From Capilliphycus robustus (GTDB lineage: Bacteria > Cyanobacteriota > Cyanobacteriia > Cyanobacteriales > Microcoleaceae): a stretch of 64,000 bases of DNA. The stretch covers positions 1 to 64,000 of the forward strand of contig NZ_JAYGHR010000005.1 of NCBI RefSeq assembly GCF_034932365.1. The letters run 5' to 3'. The position numbers were made by a program, and so were the translations under genes. Of this stretch, positions 25,537 to 34,691 are shown piece by piece. A model generated the notes under the pieces. The model was not told the origin of the DNA and ran no database searches. It was given only the letters and a program-made list of their open reading frames with translations. The stretch's first letter is position 1, and each line of letters begins with the position of its first letter.

Positions 25537-25551
25537 AGAAACCGGGTTTCT
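25537..25551. repeat. AGAAACCGGGTTTCT palindromic repeat
   Basis: Identical to the copy at 4722-4736. It lies in the gap between vapB and the SUKH gene, with a further partial copy (ACCAGGTTTCT) near 25588. Confidence 0.75.
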
Positions 25552-25677
25552 GGCAACTTCCCCTAGCTTGCCTATATTTTTCGTTGATCAACCAGGTTTC
25601 TCAGGTCTTTCAAACTGACTCTAGGATGAAATCAAATTCTGTCGTGTTGAGAGGAATTTTACAATTAGACAGAGATT

Positions 25678-26280
25678 TTAATCTTCAGGAACCGTCGGAT
25701 TATCGTTAGACTCAAGTCTTTCAAAATCAACTAAACTAACTAACCCGTAATCATCCTCAGAGAACTGATATTCGCCTCGTTCTAGTGCATCTGCAAATGT
25801 CTCTAAATACGCTCGAAAACTCGGTGCAATCAGTCCTCTTGTTGATTCTTTCCACTCAACAATAATCACTTGTCCAACATTCCCACCTGTTGCGGGGGCT
25901 AAATCTACACATTCACAAGCCCCGTTACTTTCGAGAGTAAATGGAATCCATTTTGGGTTCCACCAACCGTTCCAAATTCCCTCAGAAACGTCTTCAGGAT
26001 CGCAGATAAATTTCTCATCTAAAAACTCTGGCCATTTTTGAGAGATTTCTATTATACCTTGGAGAGAAAGGAATTCTAAGTGAGGAAATAAGGAATAAGA
26101 ATCCTCATGTTGTCCGTTATGAATTCGATAAGATTGCTTAAAATCTTCTGGAAATTTGACACCAAAAATTTCTTCGACCTGGGCAATTTCCTCATCCGTC
26201 GCCCCTGGTTTGAGACTTTCTAGAACTTGCGGTGCATGGGCTGTTAACCAATGATCAATTCTTTCCCAAATTGTGTTCAT
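25678..26280 (-). CDS. SUKH-1 (SMI1/KNR4) family protein
   Basis: 200 residues. The SUKH signature is clear: ATDEEIAQVEEIFGVKFPEDFKQSYRIHNGQ at residues 26-56, then a conserved WNPKWIPFTLESNGACECVDL block (about 108-130) and the C-terminal helix FRAYLETFADALERGEY. SUKH proteins often serve as immunity proteins against secreted nuclease toxins, and others have unknown housekeeping roles. No polymorphic toxin gene is adjacent in this window. It starts 27 bases after an orphan antitoxin gene on the same strand, in the place where a toxin would be expected. Confidence 0.85.
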   Translation of the reverse strand: MNTIWERIDHWLTAHAPQVLESLKPGATDEEIAQVEEIFGVKFPEDFKQSYRIHNGQHEDSYSLFPHLEFLSLQGIIEISQKWPEFLDEKFICDPEDVSEGIWNGWWNPKWIPFTLESNGACECVDLAPATGGNVGQVIIVEWKESTRGLIAPSFRAYLETFADALERGEYQFSEDDYGLVSLVDFERLESNDNPTVPED

Positions 26281-26307
26281 ATTCTTTACTTACTAATTTT
26301 AAAAATT

Positions 26308-26526
26308 TCACAATGTTTCTGGATCAAGCTCTTGGGTTTTACCTGCACGATACTCATTCATCGCCATAGCAGCAAGTTTAGCAAGAGTATCGGGAGAACG
26401 AGAGAATACTTCATCCCAACGTTGCTTGTCTTCTAATTCTTCGAGAATCATCGAAGCGATCGCATCTTGTTCGTTGGCAGATAAGGTTCTTAACTTGGCG
26501 ATCGCACGTTCAAGTAAGTCAGTCAT
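26308..26526 (-). CDS. orphan type II antitoxin-like protein
   Basis: 72 residues from ATG at 26526 (MTDLLERAIAKLRTLSANEQ...). The upstream-extended frame is not supported because the family begins with this motif. The pattern EQDAIASMILEELEDKQRWDEVFSRS...LAKLA and the ending YRAGKTQELDPETL are typical of cyanobacterial antitoxins that precede RelE/ParE-like or PIN toxins. Here the next gene is SUKH, not a toxin, so the partner is absent. Confidence 0.65.
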   Translation of the reverse strand: MTDLLERAIAKLRTLSANEQDAIASMILEELEDKQRWDEVFSRSPDTLAKLAAMAMNEYRAGKTQELDPETL

Positions 26527-26645
26527 GGCTACTACACTTTGACAATAAAAATGGCACATATCGATTATCAATTGTAATCCTACAAACACAAAAATGGGTA
26601 GAAATGTAACCCACCCACTCTTCTCAAACTATTATTAATGTAGAT

Positions 26646-26756
26646 GTAGGTTGGGTTAAGTGTGACTCGCAACCCAACAATAACCACGCTGTTGGGTTGA
26701 GAAAACCCAATCTACTCGATCTGATCTGTTGGGTTTCGTTCCTCAACCCAACCTAC
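26646..26756. repeat. GTAGGTTGGGTT palindromic element (copy A)
   Basis: A 111-bp element with ends GTAGGTTGGGTT and AACCCAACCTAC (perfect 12-bp inverted repeats) and internal AACCCAACA/TGTTGGGTT palindromes. Related copies are at 27787-27885, 43239-43351 and 18201-18420. Confidence 0.85.
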
Positions 26757-26771
26757 TATATCTCTGTAGGT

Positions 26772-27611
26772 CTATAAATTCAGCCAGAGTAGGGGAACTG
26801 GATCGTCTGTAAAACAAGATAGCCCTGAAAGTTCGTAATTCTTTTGTGCATCAATAAATACTGCTTTGGTTATAGCACGAAGACTGATCCCTGCCACTTT
26901 TACAAGTTGAGTCTGTTCCTTGTACTTGCGATAAAAATCTGTAGGTGTAATATGAATAATCACACCATTACACGCACATTCCCAATGATTATTGTATGAA
27001 CGATGTTTCCGTGCCATTTTTCGTTGATCTCTACTACCAGGGCGAAAAACCTCTCCAGCAAAAGAATCAAATTTACTGTATGTATGACGCTTAAATTTGA
27101 GGCTTGTATTTTTATCTTTGTTCTGTTTGATGAAATCTTTAATTCTTGCTGCTGTTCCTTTTGGTGAGCAGTCTGTCCAATCATATTTGAGATGAATATT
27201 GAGGAGCTGATTAGAAGTTTTGGGTTTTATTCCCAGAACGATCAGCCGTCTTGAAAAAGTTTTCAGAAAATCTCTCAGTATAACTTCTGATGGTATAACA
27301 GCCGGTGTTTCAACTTCTGTATTGTTTAATAAAGGTTGAAATCTTTTGATTGAACTTCTCTCTGCTTCGTCCAAATCTTCTTCATTCCAAGCTTGCCAAG
27401 CAAGTCTGACAGATGATTCTTGATCGATCTCTTTTAACTTATGAATGCGGTGATGATTTTTCCATCTTGCTGCTAAATTCTTAGCTTTTCCCACATACAA
27501 AATTCTGTCATTTGCATCAATCGCAAAATAGATAGCAGCACAGCTTGGTAGATGTTGACGCTCAGATAACAAAACGGAGGGTAATGTTAAAGGATCAAGT
27601 ATAGATGACAT
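26772..27611 (-). CDS. GIY-YIG nuclease domain protein
   Basis: 279 residues. The GIY-YIG catalytic domain occupies about residues 22-110: AAIYFAIDANDRILYVGKAKNLAARWKNHH carries the two-Tyr signature (first Tyr in AIYF, second in LYVGKA), and SSIKRFQPLLNNT is the usual end of the domain. The remaining 170 residues, including a basic segment around RDQRKMARKHRS, are unassigned. Such stand-alone proteins act on DNA, but the target is unknown. It sits between two copies of the GTAGGTTGGGTT element. Those flanks and the neighbouring TA/SUKH remnants mark an accessory region. Confidence 0.75.
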   Translation of the reverse strand: MSSILDPLTLPSVLLSERQHLPSCAAIYFAIDANDRILYVGKAKNLAARWKNHHRIHKLKEIDQESSVRLAWQAWNEEDLDEAERSSIKRFQPLLNNTEVETPAVIPSEVILRDFLKTFSRRLIVLGIKPKTSNQLLNIHLKYDWTDCSPKGTAARIKDFIKQNKDKNTSLKFKRHTYSKFDSFAGEVFRPGSRDQRKMARKHRSYNNHWECACNGVIIHITPTDFYRKYKEQTQLVKVAGISLRAITKAVFIDAQKNYELSGLSCFTDDPVPLLWLNL

Positions 27612-27987
27612 TTTGATAGTTACAGCCAGTCAATTTAACTAGGGTTTACTTAGTTTATAGAATACCCTACTCAAAGCCTTTAAACTACGTCCCCAACAAA
27701 AAATTCTCAGGGATTTTACTTTTAACAAATTATGATATTCAACTAAAACCTATCAAAGGTTAGTTATAATTTTGCTCAAAAAGACTGTAGGTTGGGTTAA
27801 GCGTGACTCGCAACCCAACAATAACAACCCTGTTAGGTTCAATCAAGCTCTGGTTTTTTGGGTTTCGTTCCTCAACCCAACCTACTTGATTTCAAATTTT
27901 ATCATGTCTTAGGGTAGTTATAATTTTGCTCAAAAAAGACTAAAATAGATAAAGTTCCTCCTGACTAACGTCATTTTTTCTATTCCT
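27612..27987. other. gap holding element copy B and a 26-bp direct repeat
   Basis: A gap of 376 bases between divergent genes. It contains the palindromic element at 27787-27885 and the direct repeats at 27761-27786 and 27915-27941. No ORF is supported. Confidence 0.7.
27761..27941. repeat. element copy B flanked by 26/27-bp direct repeats
   Basis: TAGTTATAATTTTGCTC followed by A-run and GACT occurs at 27761-27786 and again at 27915-27941. The GTAGGTTGGGTT element (27787-27885) starts on the very next base after the first repeat and ends in AACCCAACCTAC, with 29 bases before the second. Confidence 0.8.
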
Positions 27988-30774
27988 ATGCACCTAATTT
28001 TATGCCATACCACCGCAGATTTTGATGCTTTAGGCGCCGCTGTTGGACTGTCGCGTTTGTATCCGGGAAGTAAAATCGTTTTAACAGGCGGTTCTCATCC
28101 AGCCGTGCGAGATTTTTTAGCCTTACATCGAGATGAATTTCCCCTCATTGAACGGCGTTCTGTTAATCCTGAAAATATTCGCTTTCTAACCGTTGTTGAT
28201 ACTCAAACCCGCGAACGTTTAGGGAAAGCATCGGAATGGTTTGATTTACCCAATTTATACGAAATAACCGTCTGTGATCATCATCCCGATAGTGAGTTAA
28301 ATATTCCCGCAACAACCACTCAAATAGAACCCGTTGGTGCGACAACAACGTTAGTCGTTGAAAAGCTACAACTTGCCGAAAAACAAAGCCAAACTGAAGA
28401 CACAAAATGGCTATTAACCGCAGCAGAAGCAACGGTAATGGCGTTAGGAATTCATGTGGATACAGGTTCACTCACCTTTGAAGGAAGTACAGCCAGAGAT
28501 GCCTTAGCGTTGGCGTGGTTGATGCAAAAAGGCGCTAGTTTACAGGTGATCGCAGAATATATTGAACCGGGATTTTCACCCGAATTACAAGATTTACTGA
28601 CAACCGCTTTAGAACAGTTAAATCAAGTTACCGTTCATGGCTATAAAGTCGCTTGGATATTGTTAGAAACGGAGGACTATGTACCGGGTTTATCGAGTTT
28701 AGCTTCCCAACTGATTGAGATTACCGAAAGTGATGCGTTATTACTGGGAAATTGCCAGCAACCTCAGAATAAAGAAACCGAACGATTAACGATTATTGGA
28801 CGTTCCCGCATCGAACAAACGAACCTCAATCAACTGTTTAAACCGTTGGGTGGTGGAGGTCATCATCAAGCGGCTTCTGTGGTTATTAAAGATACGAATC
28901 CCTCAGAAAAATTAACAGAAATTGTCGAAGAATTTAAAGCACAAATTCCTCATCCTCCGACTGCAAAAGAGTTGATGTCTTCTCCCGTTAGAACCATTCG
29001 TCCTGAAACAACCATTGCAGAAGCCCATCGAATTTTACTACGTTATGGTCATTCCGGTTTATCAGTTGTAGATGAACAAGATCAATTAGTGGGAATTATT
29101 TCCAGACGCGACCTTGATATTGCGCTGCATCACGGCTTTAGTCACGCTCCCGTTAAAGGGTATATGACGCCGCAATTAAAGACGATTAAACCCGATACAA
29201 CGCTACCGGAAATTGAGTCTTTAATGGTAACATACGACATCGGACGTTTACCTGTTTTAGAGGGGAATAATTTAGTCGGAATTGTCACCCGAACCGATGT
29301 TTTAAGACTGCTTCACCAACAACAACGACCGCAAAAAAAAGCGGGTAAAGGTTGCATTCCTGGTTCAACCTGTGATTCGATTAAAGATCTACTTGAACAG
29401 CGTTTAGCACCGCCATTATTAGACCTGTTGAACCGACTGGCTAAACTCACTCAACAACGGGGTTGGCAACTTTATTTAGTGGGGGGAGCGGTGCGAGATT
29501 TGTTGTTAGCTGACCCCGAAAAAACGCTGTTATTAACGGATATTGATTTGGTAGTTGATGGCTGTCATCAAAGTTATGAAAATGCAGAAAATAATCAAAA
29601 AAACGATAAAAATCCCCCCGCAGTTGAATTAGCCTCTGCGTTACAAAAAAGTTATTCTAATGCTCGTTTGGATGTTCACGGACAGTTTCAAACGGCGGCT
29701 TTATTGTGGCATAATGACCCGGTTTTAGATTCGTTGTGGATAGATATTGCAACAGCGAGAACGGAATTTTATCCCTATCCCGCAGCGAACCCAGAAGTTG
29801 AAGCGAGTTCAATTCGTCAAGATTTATACCGACGAGATTTTACCATTAATGCTTTGGCGTTGCGTCTAACTCAACCCCAACAAGGAGAATTATTAGACTT
29901 TTTTGGGGGAGTGAATGACCTAGAAAATCGCCAAATTCGTGTTTTACACGCCAATAGTTTTATTGAAGATCCGACGCGAATTTATCGAGCGGTTCGGTTT
30001 GTGGTGCGGTTAGGATTTGAACTTGAGTTTCAAACCAAAGATTATATTCATTATGCGATTAATAGCGGGATTTATGAAAGAGTGCAATCACAAAATTATT
30101 CGGCTCAACAACGGGTTCCGGCTCTGGAAACTCGGCTGAAAAGTGAGTTAAAATATATTTTACAAGCTCCCTACTGGAAACCTGCTTTACAATTATTGGG
30201 AGAATTAAAAGCATTACGGTGTATTCATCCGACGTTAGAATTAAACCCGGAGTTGTGGCGACAAGTTCAATTTGTAGATCGGTGTTTACTTCGTTTTGAT
30301 GCCGAGAAAACCTTAACCCATTGGCAGGTACGGCTAGAGGTGTTAATTGCTCATTTAGCGCCGGAATATCGAGGCGATGTTGCGGAAACGCTGCAATTTC
30401 CTCTAGACAGCACTGAACGACTTCAACAGTTAGAATCTGCTAAAGCCGAGGTGGTAAAATTGATGCCAGAATGCCAACTAGCCAGTCAATTTTACAGACT
30501 GTTAGTGCCTTATAATTTGCCAATGTTGATTTTAATCGCAGTGCAATGTCCGCGATGGGTTCGACGTCGAATTTGGCAATATTTAACCCATTGGTGGAAT
30601 ATCAAACCGTTGCTGAATGGCAATGATTTGAAACAATTGGGGTATAAACCAAGTTCTCAGTTTAAACAGATGCTCGATGATTTGTTGGTTGCAACACTAG
30701 ATAAAGAGATATGCGATCGCAAATCCGCAGAAGCCTTTATTCAGGCGAAATATTCGTTGCTTGGGGACTGTTGA
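27988..30774 (+). CDS. tRNA nucleotidyltransferase / poly(A) polymerase family (DHH-CBS-CBS-PolA)
   Basis: 928 residues in the characteristic cyanobacterial four-module order. First is a DHH/DHHA1 phosphoesterase (MHLILCHTTADFDALGAAVG, DHHPDS near residue 97, GGGGHHQAASV near 290), followed by two CBS domains (about 325-440). The class II nucleotidyltransferase head has VGGAVRDLLL, DIDLVVDG and RRDFTINALALR, with RNA-binding helices after it. Such enzymes add C, A or CCA to tRNA 3' ends; in some bacteria CC- and A-adding activities are split, and this layout belongs to that larger family. The CBS pair suggests adenine-nucleotide sensing. Which nucleotides it adds cannot be read by eye. Confidence 0.9.
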   Translation: MHLILCHTTADFDALGAAVGLSRLYPGSKIVLTGGSHPAVRDFLALHRDEFPLIERRSVNPENIRFLTVVDTQTRERLGKASEWFDLPNLYEITVCDHHPDSELNIPATTTQIEPVGATTTLVVEKLQLAEKQSQTEDTKWLLTAAEATVMALGIHVDTGSLTFEGSTARDALALAWLMQKGASLQVIAEYIEPGFSPELQDLLTTALEQLNQVTVHGYKVAWILLETEDYVPGLSSLASQLIEITESDALLLGNCQQPQNKETERLTIIGRSRIEQTNLNQLFKPLGGGGHHQAASVVIKDTNPSEKLTEIVEEFKAQIPHPPTAKELMSSPVRTIRPETTIAEAHRILLRYGHSGLSVVDEQDQLVGIISRRDLDIALHHGFSHAPVKGYMTPQLKTIKPDTTLPEIESLMVTYDIGRLPVLEGNNLVGIVTRTDVLRLLHQQQRPQKKAGKGCIPGSTCDSIKDLLEQRLAPPLLDLLNRLAKLTQQRGWQLYLVGGAVRDLLLADPEKTLLLTDIDLVVDGCHQSYENAENNQKNDKNPPAVELASALQKSYSNARLDVHGQFQTAALLWHNDPVLDSLWIDIATARTEFYPYPAANPEVEASSIRQDLYRRDFTINALALRLTQPQQGELLDFFGGVNDLENRQIRVLHANSFIEDPTRIYRAVRFVVRLGFELEFQTKDYIHYAINSGIYERVQSQNYSAQQRVPALETRLKSELKYILQAPYWKPALQLLGELKALRCIHPTLELNPELWRQVQFVDRCLLRFDAEKTLTHWQVRLEVLIAHLAPEYRGDVAETLQFPLDSTERLQQLESAKAEVVKLMPECQLASQFYRLLVPYNLPMLILIAVQCPRWVRRRIWQYLTHWWNIKPLLNGNDLKQLGYKPSSQFKQMLDDLLVATLDKEICDRKSAEAFIQAKYSLLGDC

Positions 30775-30851
30775 GCCTAATCTGCTCAGATGGACATCCC
30801 ACACAATATTGATGTTGGGTTGTGCCTAAAAACGGTTTGACTTTCCCCAAA

Positions 30852-31133
30852 TTAGTTGTGACCATAGGGGTCGCGGCATCCTAAGTATGCAACATCAAAA
30901 CTCTCTCCAGAATCAGTAGCTTCGCTTTCTAAGCCAGCGAGAATTTGAGTGCGGCTGAGGCGAGCATTTTGACGAGTAGTGCTACCTGTGGTGCCATTTG
31001 TCCAGCCACTATCACCCACTTTGTACTTGTAGCCACAAACGATATCTTGTCCGCTTGTACCGAGGGCTTGAGCAGGTAGACCGACATTGAGTCCGACGAA
31101 AGCAACTGTGATGATACCGATAAGCTTTTTCAT
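30852..31133 (-). CDS. small secreted protein of unknown function
   Basis: 93 residues with a clear signal peptide (MKKLIGIITVAFVGLNVG, cleavage after LPAQA) and a mature part of about 70 residues with two cysteines (IVCGYKYKVG and YLGCRDPYGHN), which could form a disulfide. No family is recognised. It is transcribed alone, convergent with the tRNA nucleotidyltransferase gene. Confidence 0.65.
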   Translation of the reverse strand: MKKLIGIITVAFVGLNVGLPAQALGTSGQDIVCGYKYKVGDSGWTNGTTGSTTRQNARLSRTQILAGLESEATDSGESFDVAYLGCRDPYGHN

Positions 31134-31411
31134 CCAAAACCTCCTAGTATATGGTGTACTTGCTTGGCTTTAATCATTACTTTATAGGTTCTTCCAATTT
31201 GGATCAGTATCTATCTGCACGGATTTAATAAATTAAAAATGTTATCCTAATAACAAGCCATGAATCGCAATTTAGCTTTCAATTTTGGCGGAATCAACTG
31301 ATTGAATTTCCCTTTTATAAAGAAAAAATAAAGTTAAATTGATTACACTTTTTCAGCCATTCAAAGACACCTTTTTCTAAGTTTTAATATTCTCTCAATA
31401 CTAAAAATAAA

Positions 31412-32848
31412 TCAAGTCAAGACTTGAGACTCAACAGAAGCGGGTTTACGACTTTTCAGCCAATAGGTTGTCATTTCGCCGCGACCCTTGACTTGAACGA
31501 TCCCTCGTTTTTCTAGGACATATTGATGCTTTAATAATTCATAGGTCGCTTCTGTAACGTGTATTTCGCCGACTTTCCCGTGAGATTCCATGCGACTGGC
31601 GATATTAACGGCATCTCCCCAGAGATCATAGGAAAACTTCTTTAACCCAATCACACCCGCCACCACAGGGCCAGTATTAATCCCAATTCTGAGATTGAGT
31701 ATTTTATTATCTTCTCGTTTAAATCGATAAATTTCTTGCTGCATATCCAGCGCCATTTGAGCGATCGCTTCTGCATGATCTTGTCTGGGTTTGGGTAGTC
31801 CTCCGACAACCATATACGCATCTCCGATGGTTTTAATTTTTTCTAACCCGTGTCGTTCCGCCAAGCGATCAAAACTCGAAAAAATTTGATTGAGTAAACT
31901 AACTAATTCCGTCGGGGAAATTTGAGAAGCCAGTCCGGTAAAATCAGTAATATCCGCAAATAAAATCGTCGCCTGTTCAAAGCGATCGGCAATTAAACCC
32001 GGTTGTTGTTTAAGCTGTTCAGCAATCGCTTGAGGTAAAATATTCAGTAAAAGCTGTTCTGATTTTTCCTTTTCCACTCGCAAAGCATCTTCAGCCTTTT
32101 GACGTGAGGTAATCGCTTGATGAATCTGATCAAACATCTGCATAAAGGCAGAAATCACATCTCCTAACTCATCGCTGCGTTGAATAGAAGCCGAATAAAA
32201 TTGAGGCGGTTCTTGATTTTGATAAATTGATTTTCCCGCTTTGATTAAATCCAGTCGGAGATTTAAAATCGGTGTAATCACCATTTTTTCTAAAACAATC
32301 ATCGTTCCGATGACGACAAAAAAGGAAATAATCAGCACTAATCCAGCAATTCTGAAAATAAAAAATCTAACTTCTTGCATGATTTGATCAGCATCATGGC
32401 GAACGACAACTAAATAATTATCTTTTAAAGAGTCGAGATTACAAGCAAAATCATAGCGATCGCCGGATGCTGTGTTTAGATAGAGACTGTCACCTTGTCT
32501 GGCTTGAGAAAACGACAGTTGAGGCGGTTCGCCAAATTCTCCGATGAGTTTTCCGTCGGGAAGTTGATATAATGCACCGCCTAAAACCGGATCATCAAGC
32601 TGATTGAGATGAATTAATTGTTTTAAGAGTTCGGCTTGTGACTGATAAGGATAGGTGGCAATAATCCAAGCAACTTTACCCGAAGATACCATCGCAAGCT
32701 GTTGTAAAAGTTCCTGCTTTCGACGATAAACAGAAGGAACTAAAATAATCAACTCAATCAAAAAAATACTGGCTAAAATCCAGATCGAGATCCGCTTAGA
32801 TAAACGAGCCTTTAAAAATCTAAGCAACGGTCTCCCCTGAGATGACAT
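31412..32848 (-). CDS. membrane adenylate/guanylate cyclase with HAMP
   Basis: 478 residues: N-terminal membrane helix (about 20-38), extracytoplasmic sensor (about 40-160), second helix (about 165-187), HAMP (about 190-245), a signalling helix containing AEQLKQQ, and a class III cyclase domain (about 285-465). The catalytic domain has the metal-binding Asp residues in ILFADITDFTGLAS and KTIGDAYMVVGG, the transition-state motif LWGDAVNIASRME and GINTGPVVAGVIG. The product is probably cAMP, although the Lys/Asp purine-specificity residues should be checked by alignment. It would turn an external signal into cyclic nucleotide. It is transcribed alone. Confidence 0.9.
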   Translation of the reverse strand: MSSQGRPLLRFLKARLSKRISIWILASIFLIELIILVPSVYRRKQELLQQLAMVSSGKVAWIIATYPYQSQAELLKQLIHLNQLDDPVLGGALYQLPDGKLIGEFGEPPQLSFSQARQGDSLYLNTASGDRYDFACNLDSLKDNYLVVVRHDADQIMQEVRFFIFRIAGLVLIISFFVVIGTMIVLEKMVITPILNLRLDLIKAGKSIYQNQEPPQFYSASIQRSDELGDVISAFMQMFDQIHQAITSRQKAEDALRVEKEKSEQLLLNILPQAIAEQLKQQPGLIADRFEQATILFADITDFTGLASQISPTELVSLLNQIFSSFDRLAERHGLEKIKTIGDAYMVVGGLPKPRQDHAEAIAQMALDMQQEIYRFKREDNKILNLRIGINTGPVVAGVIGLKKFSYDLWGDAVNIASRMESHGKVGEIHVTEATYELLKHQYVLEKRGIVQVKGRGEMTTYWLKSRKPASVESQVLT

Positions 32849-33149
32849 TGCTCAAGCCTCCTGTGAAAGTTAGCAGAAATTGTATTAAAATGAATTGAGT
32901 AGAAAGGACTAGGTTTTTGCTCTTATTATTAATAGACCTTCTGTAGCTCTGCATCCGCATTAGACCCTGAATTTGATGCCAAAATCAGACCCGAACTTGA
33001 TGACAAGTTTCACACTCTCAATCTTGAGCTTAACACAAACATTCAGAACAATCGTTCACTCTAGTCAGCTTTGGATGAGTTTTCGGTACAATCAACAGAA
33101 GGATTGCATCCTAGAATGAATCGCTATTTCAACCCAGTTTCCCTAACCT
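32849..33149. other. gap between divergent genes
   Basis: About 300 bases between the divergent cyclase and pentapeptide-repeat genes. It must hold both promoters, but no specific site, repeat or ORF was identified. Confidence 0.5.
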
Positions 33150-34457
33150 ATGACCGAGCAACCTAACTCACACTCCCCTAATCCTACAGAATCGGATAAA
33201 AACGCAGAGAGTTCAAATGGAACCCCTGCCAACAATGGAGTGCTCTCCTATGCTGATGAGGCGCAAGTCTCGACAACCCGCGAAGAATTTGAACAAGCGG
33301 TTGCGATGTCTGCGAGTCAATACAGTCTAACTGGAGATTTAGAATCAAAGTCTCCAAGCAACTTTCTAGCCTCTGTGATCACCTTAGTTGCCGTTGCAAT
33401 TATGATCCTGGGGTTGGCACTGGATAATATTTGGGTTGGATATCTCAGCGCCTTCGTTGCTTTATTTGCATCCCTACGAATGATCTGGCCGAGTTGGGGA
33501 CAGGTTTGGAAAAATCTGATTCCTCCGGTATGGCGGAGCTTAATTATTGCCAGCTTTGGGATTTTAGCGGCGATCGCAGGTTTACTGATGTTAAGCGGCT
33601 CCAACAAAGATTTTGGTAGTCGCAATATTGTAATTAATTGGGAAGCGATCGGTGCGTTAGGGGAACTGATCGGCGCGTTAGGTCAGATTTTAATCGCGAT
33701 TTTGGCGGTTTATGTCGCTTGGCGTCAATATGTGATTTCTAGAGATTTAACCATCCAACAAAACCTGATTACTCAACAGCAAACGATTGATGCCTACTTT
33801 CAAGGCGTCTCTGATCTGGCGTTAGGGGAGCAAGGACTTCTGGAAGACTGGCCGCAAGAACGGGTGATTGCAGAGGGACGAACCGCCGCCATAATACGCA
33901 GTGTGAATGCCGAAGGCAAAGCCAAAATTTTACGTTTTCTCTCGCAAGCTAAACTGATTACTCCCCTGAAACGCGATCGCCATCTTGGTCGGCCGATCCT
34001 CGATGGTAATGGTAGCTATGCCGAAGATCGTTTAGAAGGAATTCGGGTGATAGATTTGGGTGCAATGCTGGCTTGTGCAGATTTAAAGAAAACAGATTTA
34101 CGCCGAACAGACTTAGCCGAAGCGAATTTAGTCAAAGCGGATCTGACGGGTTGCGATCTCGTGCGTGCTAATTTATCCAGGGCGATTCTCTTTGAAGCGA
34201 ATCTCTCCCACGCAATGCTAAGAGCGACAAAACTGTTTTACGGTTCATCGGAAACAGCAACTCCCCGCAGTCGCACAAAAATGCCGAACTACGAAACGGG
34301 TGAGCATACAGGAGCAGTGCTTGAAAATGCTGATTTTACCGGGGTTGAGGGTCTATCTGATGAAAACCGCTATTATTGTTGTGCTTGGTGTGGTTCTAAG
34401 TCGAGAAAAACCATTCCCGGTGGTTGTGAAGGGATTCCCAACAAGTTAGGACGATAA
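33150..34457 (+). CDS. membrane protein with pentapeptide repeats and Cys-rich tail
   Basis: 435 residues. After an Asn/Ser-rich N-terminus come about four hydrophobic helices (two around 70-110, one about 127-147, one about 170-190). Then follows a pentapeptide-repeat block (about 310-358, A[DN]LxxT/AxL pattern: ADLKKTDLRRTDLAEANLVK). The C-terminus has YYCCAWCGSKSRKTIPGGCEG, a Cys cluster that could bind zinc. Pentapeptide repeats form a right-handed beta helix used for protein contacts. The combination with membrane helices and a Cys cluster has no known function to me. The repeat array at 34461 begins right after its stop. Confidence 0.75.
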   Translation: MTEQPNSHSPNPTESDKNAESSNGTPANNGVLSYADEAQVSTTREEFEQAVAMSASQYSLTGDLESKSPSNFLASVITLVAVAIMILGLALDNIWVGYLSAFVALFASLRMIWPSWGQVWKNLIPPVWRSLIIASFGILAAIAGLLMLSGSNKDFGSRNIVINWEAIGALGELIGALGQILIAILAVYVAWRQYVISRDLTIQQNLITQQQTIDAYFQGVSDLALGEQGLLEDWPQERVIAEGRTAAIIRSVNAEGKAKILRFLSQAKLITPLKRDRHLGRPILDGNGSYAEDRLEGIRVIDLGAMLACADLKKTDLRRTDLAEANLVKADLTGCDLVRANLSRAILFEANLSHAMLRATKLFYGSSETATPRSRTKMPNYETGEHTGAVLENADFTGVEGLSDENRYYCCAWCGSKSRKTIPGGCEGIPNKLGR

Positions 34458-34460
34458 GAC

Positions 34461-34691
34461 AGTGACCAGTGACCAGTGACCAGTGACCAGCTTTTACAGT
34501 GAACAGTTTACAGTAACCAGTGACCAGCTTTTACAGTTATCAGTTATTAGTTATTAGTTATTAGTTATCAGTTATCACTGTTGACTGGTCACTGGTTACT
34601 GGTCACTGATAACTGTAAAAGCTGTTCACTGTAAACTGTCTTCACTGGTCACTGGTTACTGTTCACTGATAACTGTAAAAGCTGGTCACTG
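34461..34691. repeat. heptamer array arranged as a large inverted repeat
   Basis: CAGTGACCAGCTTTTACAGT (34481-34500) has an exact 20-base inverted copy at 34672-34691. Between them lie CAGTTATTAG-type units and further inverted blocks such as ACTGGTCACTGG. The array fills the entire gap between two convergent genes and runs into the tenA stop codon (34686-34688). Confidence 0.85.

Noticed and set aside
34461..34691. Repeat array considered as CRISPR
   Set aside because: Units are 7 bp, contiguous without unique spacers, partly inverted, and no cas gene is nearby.
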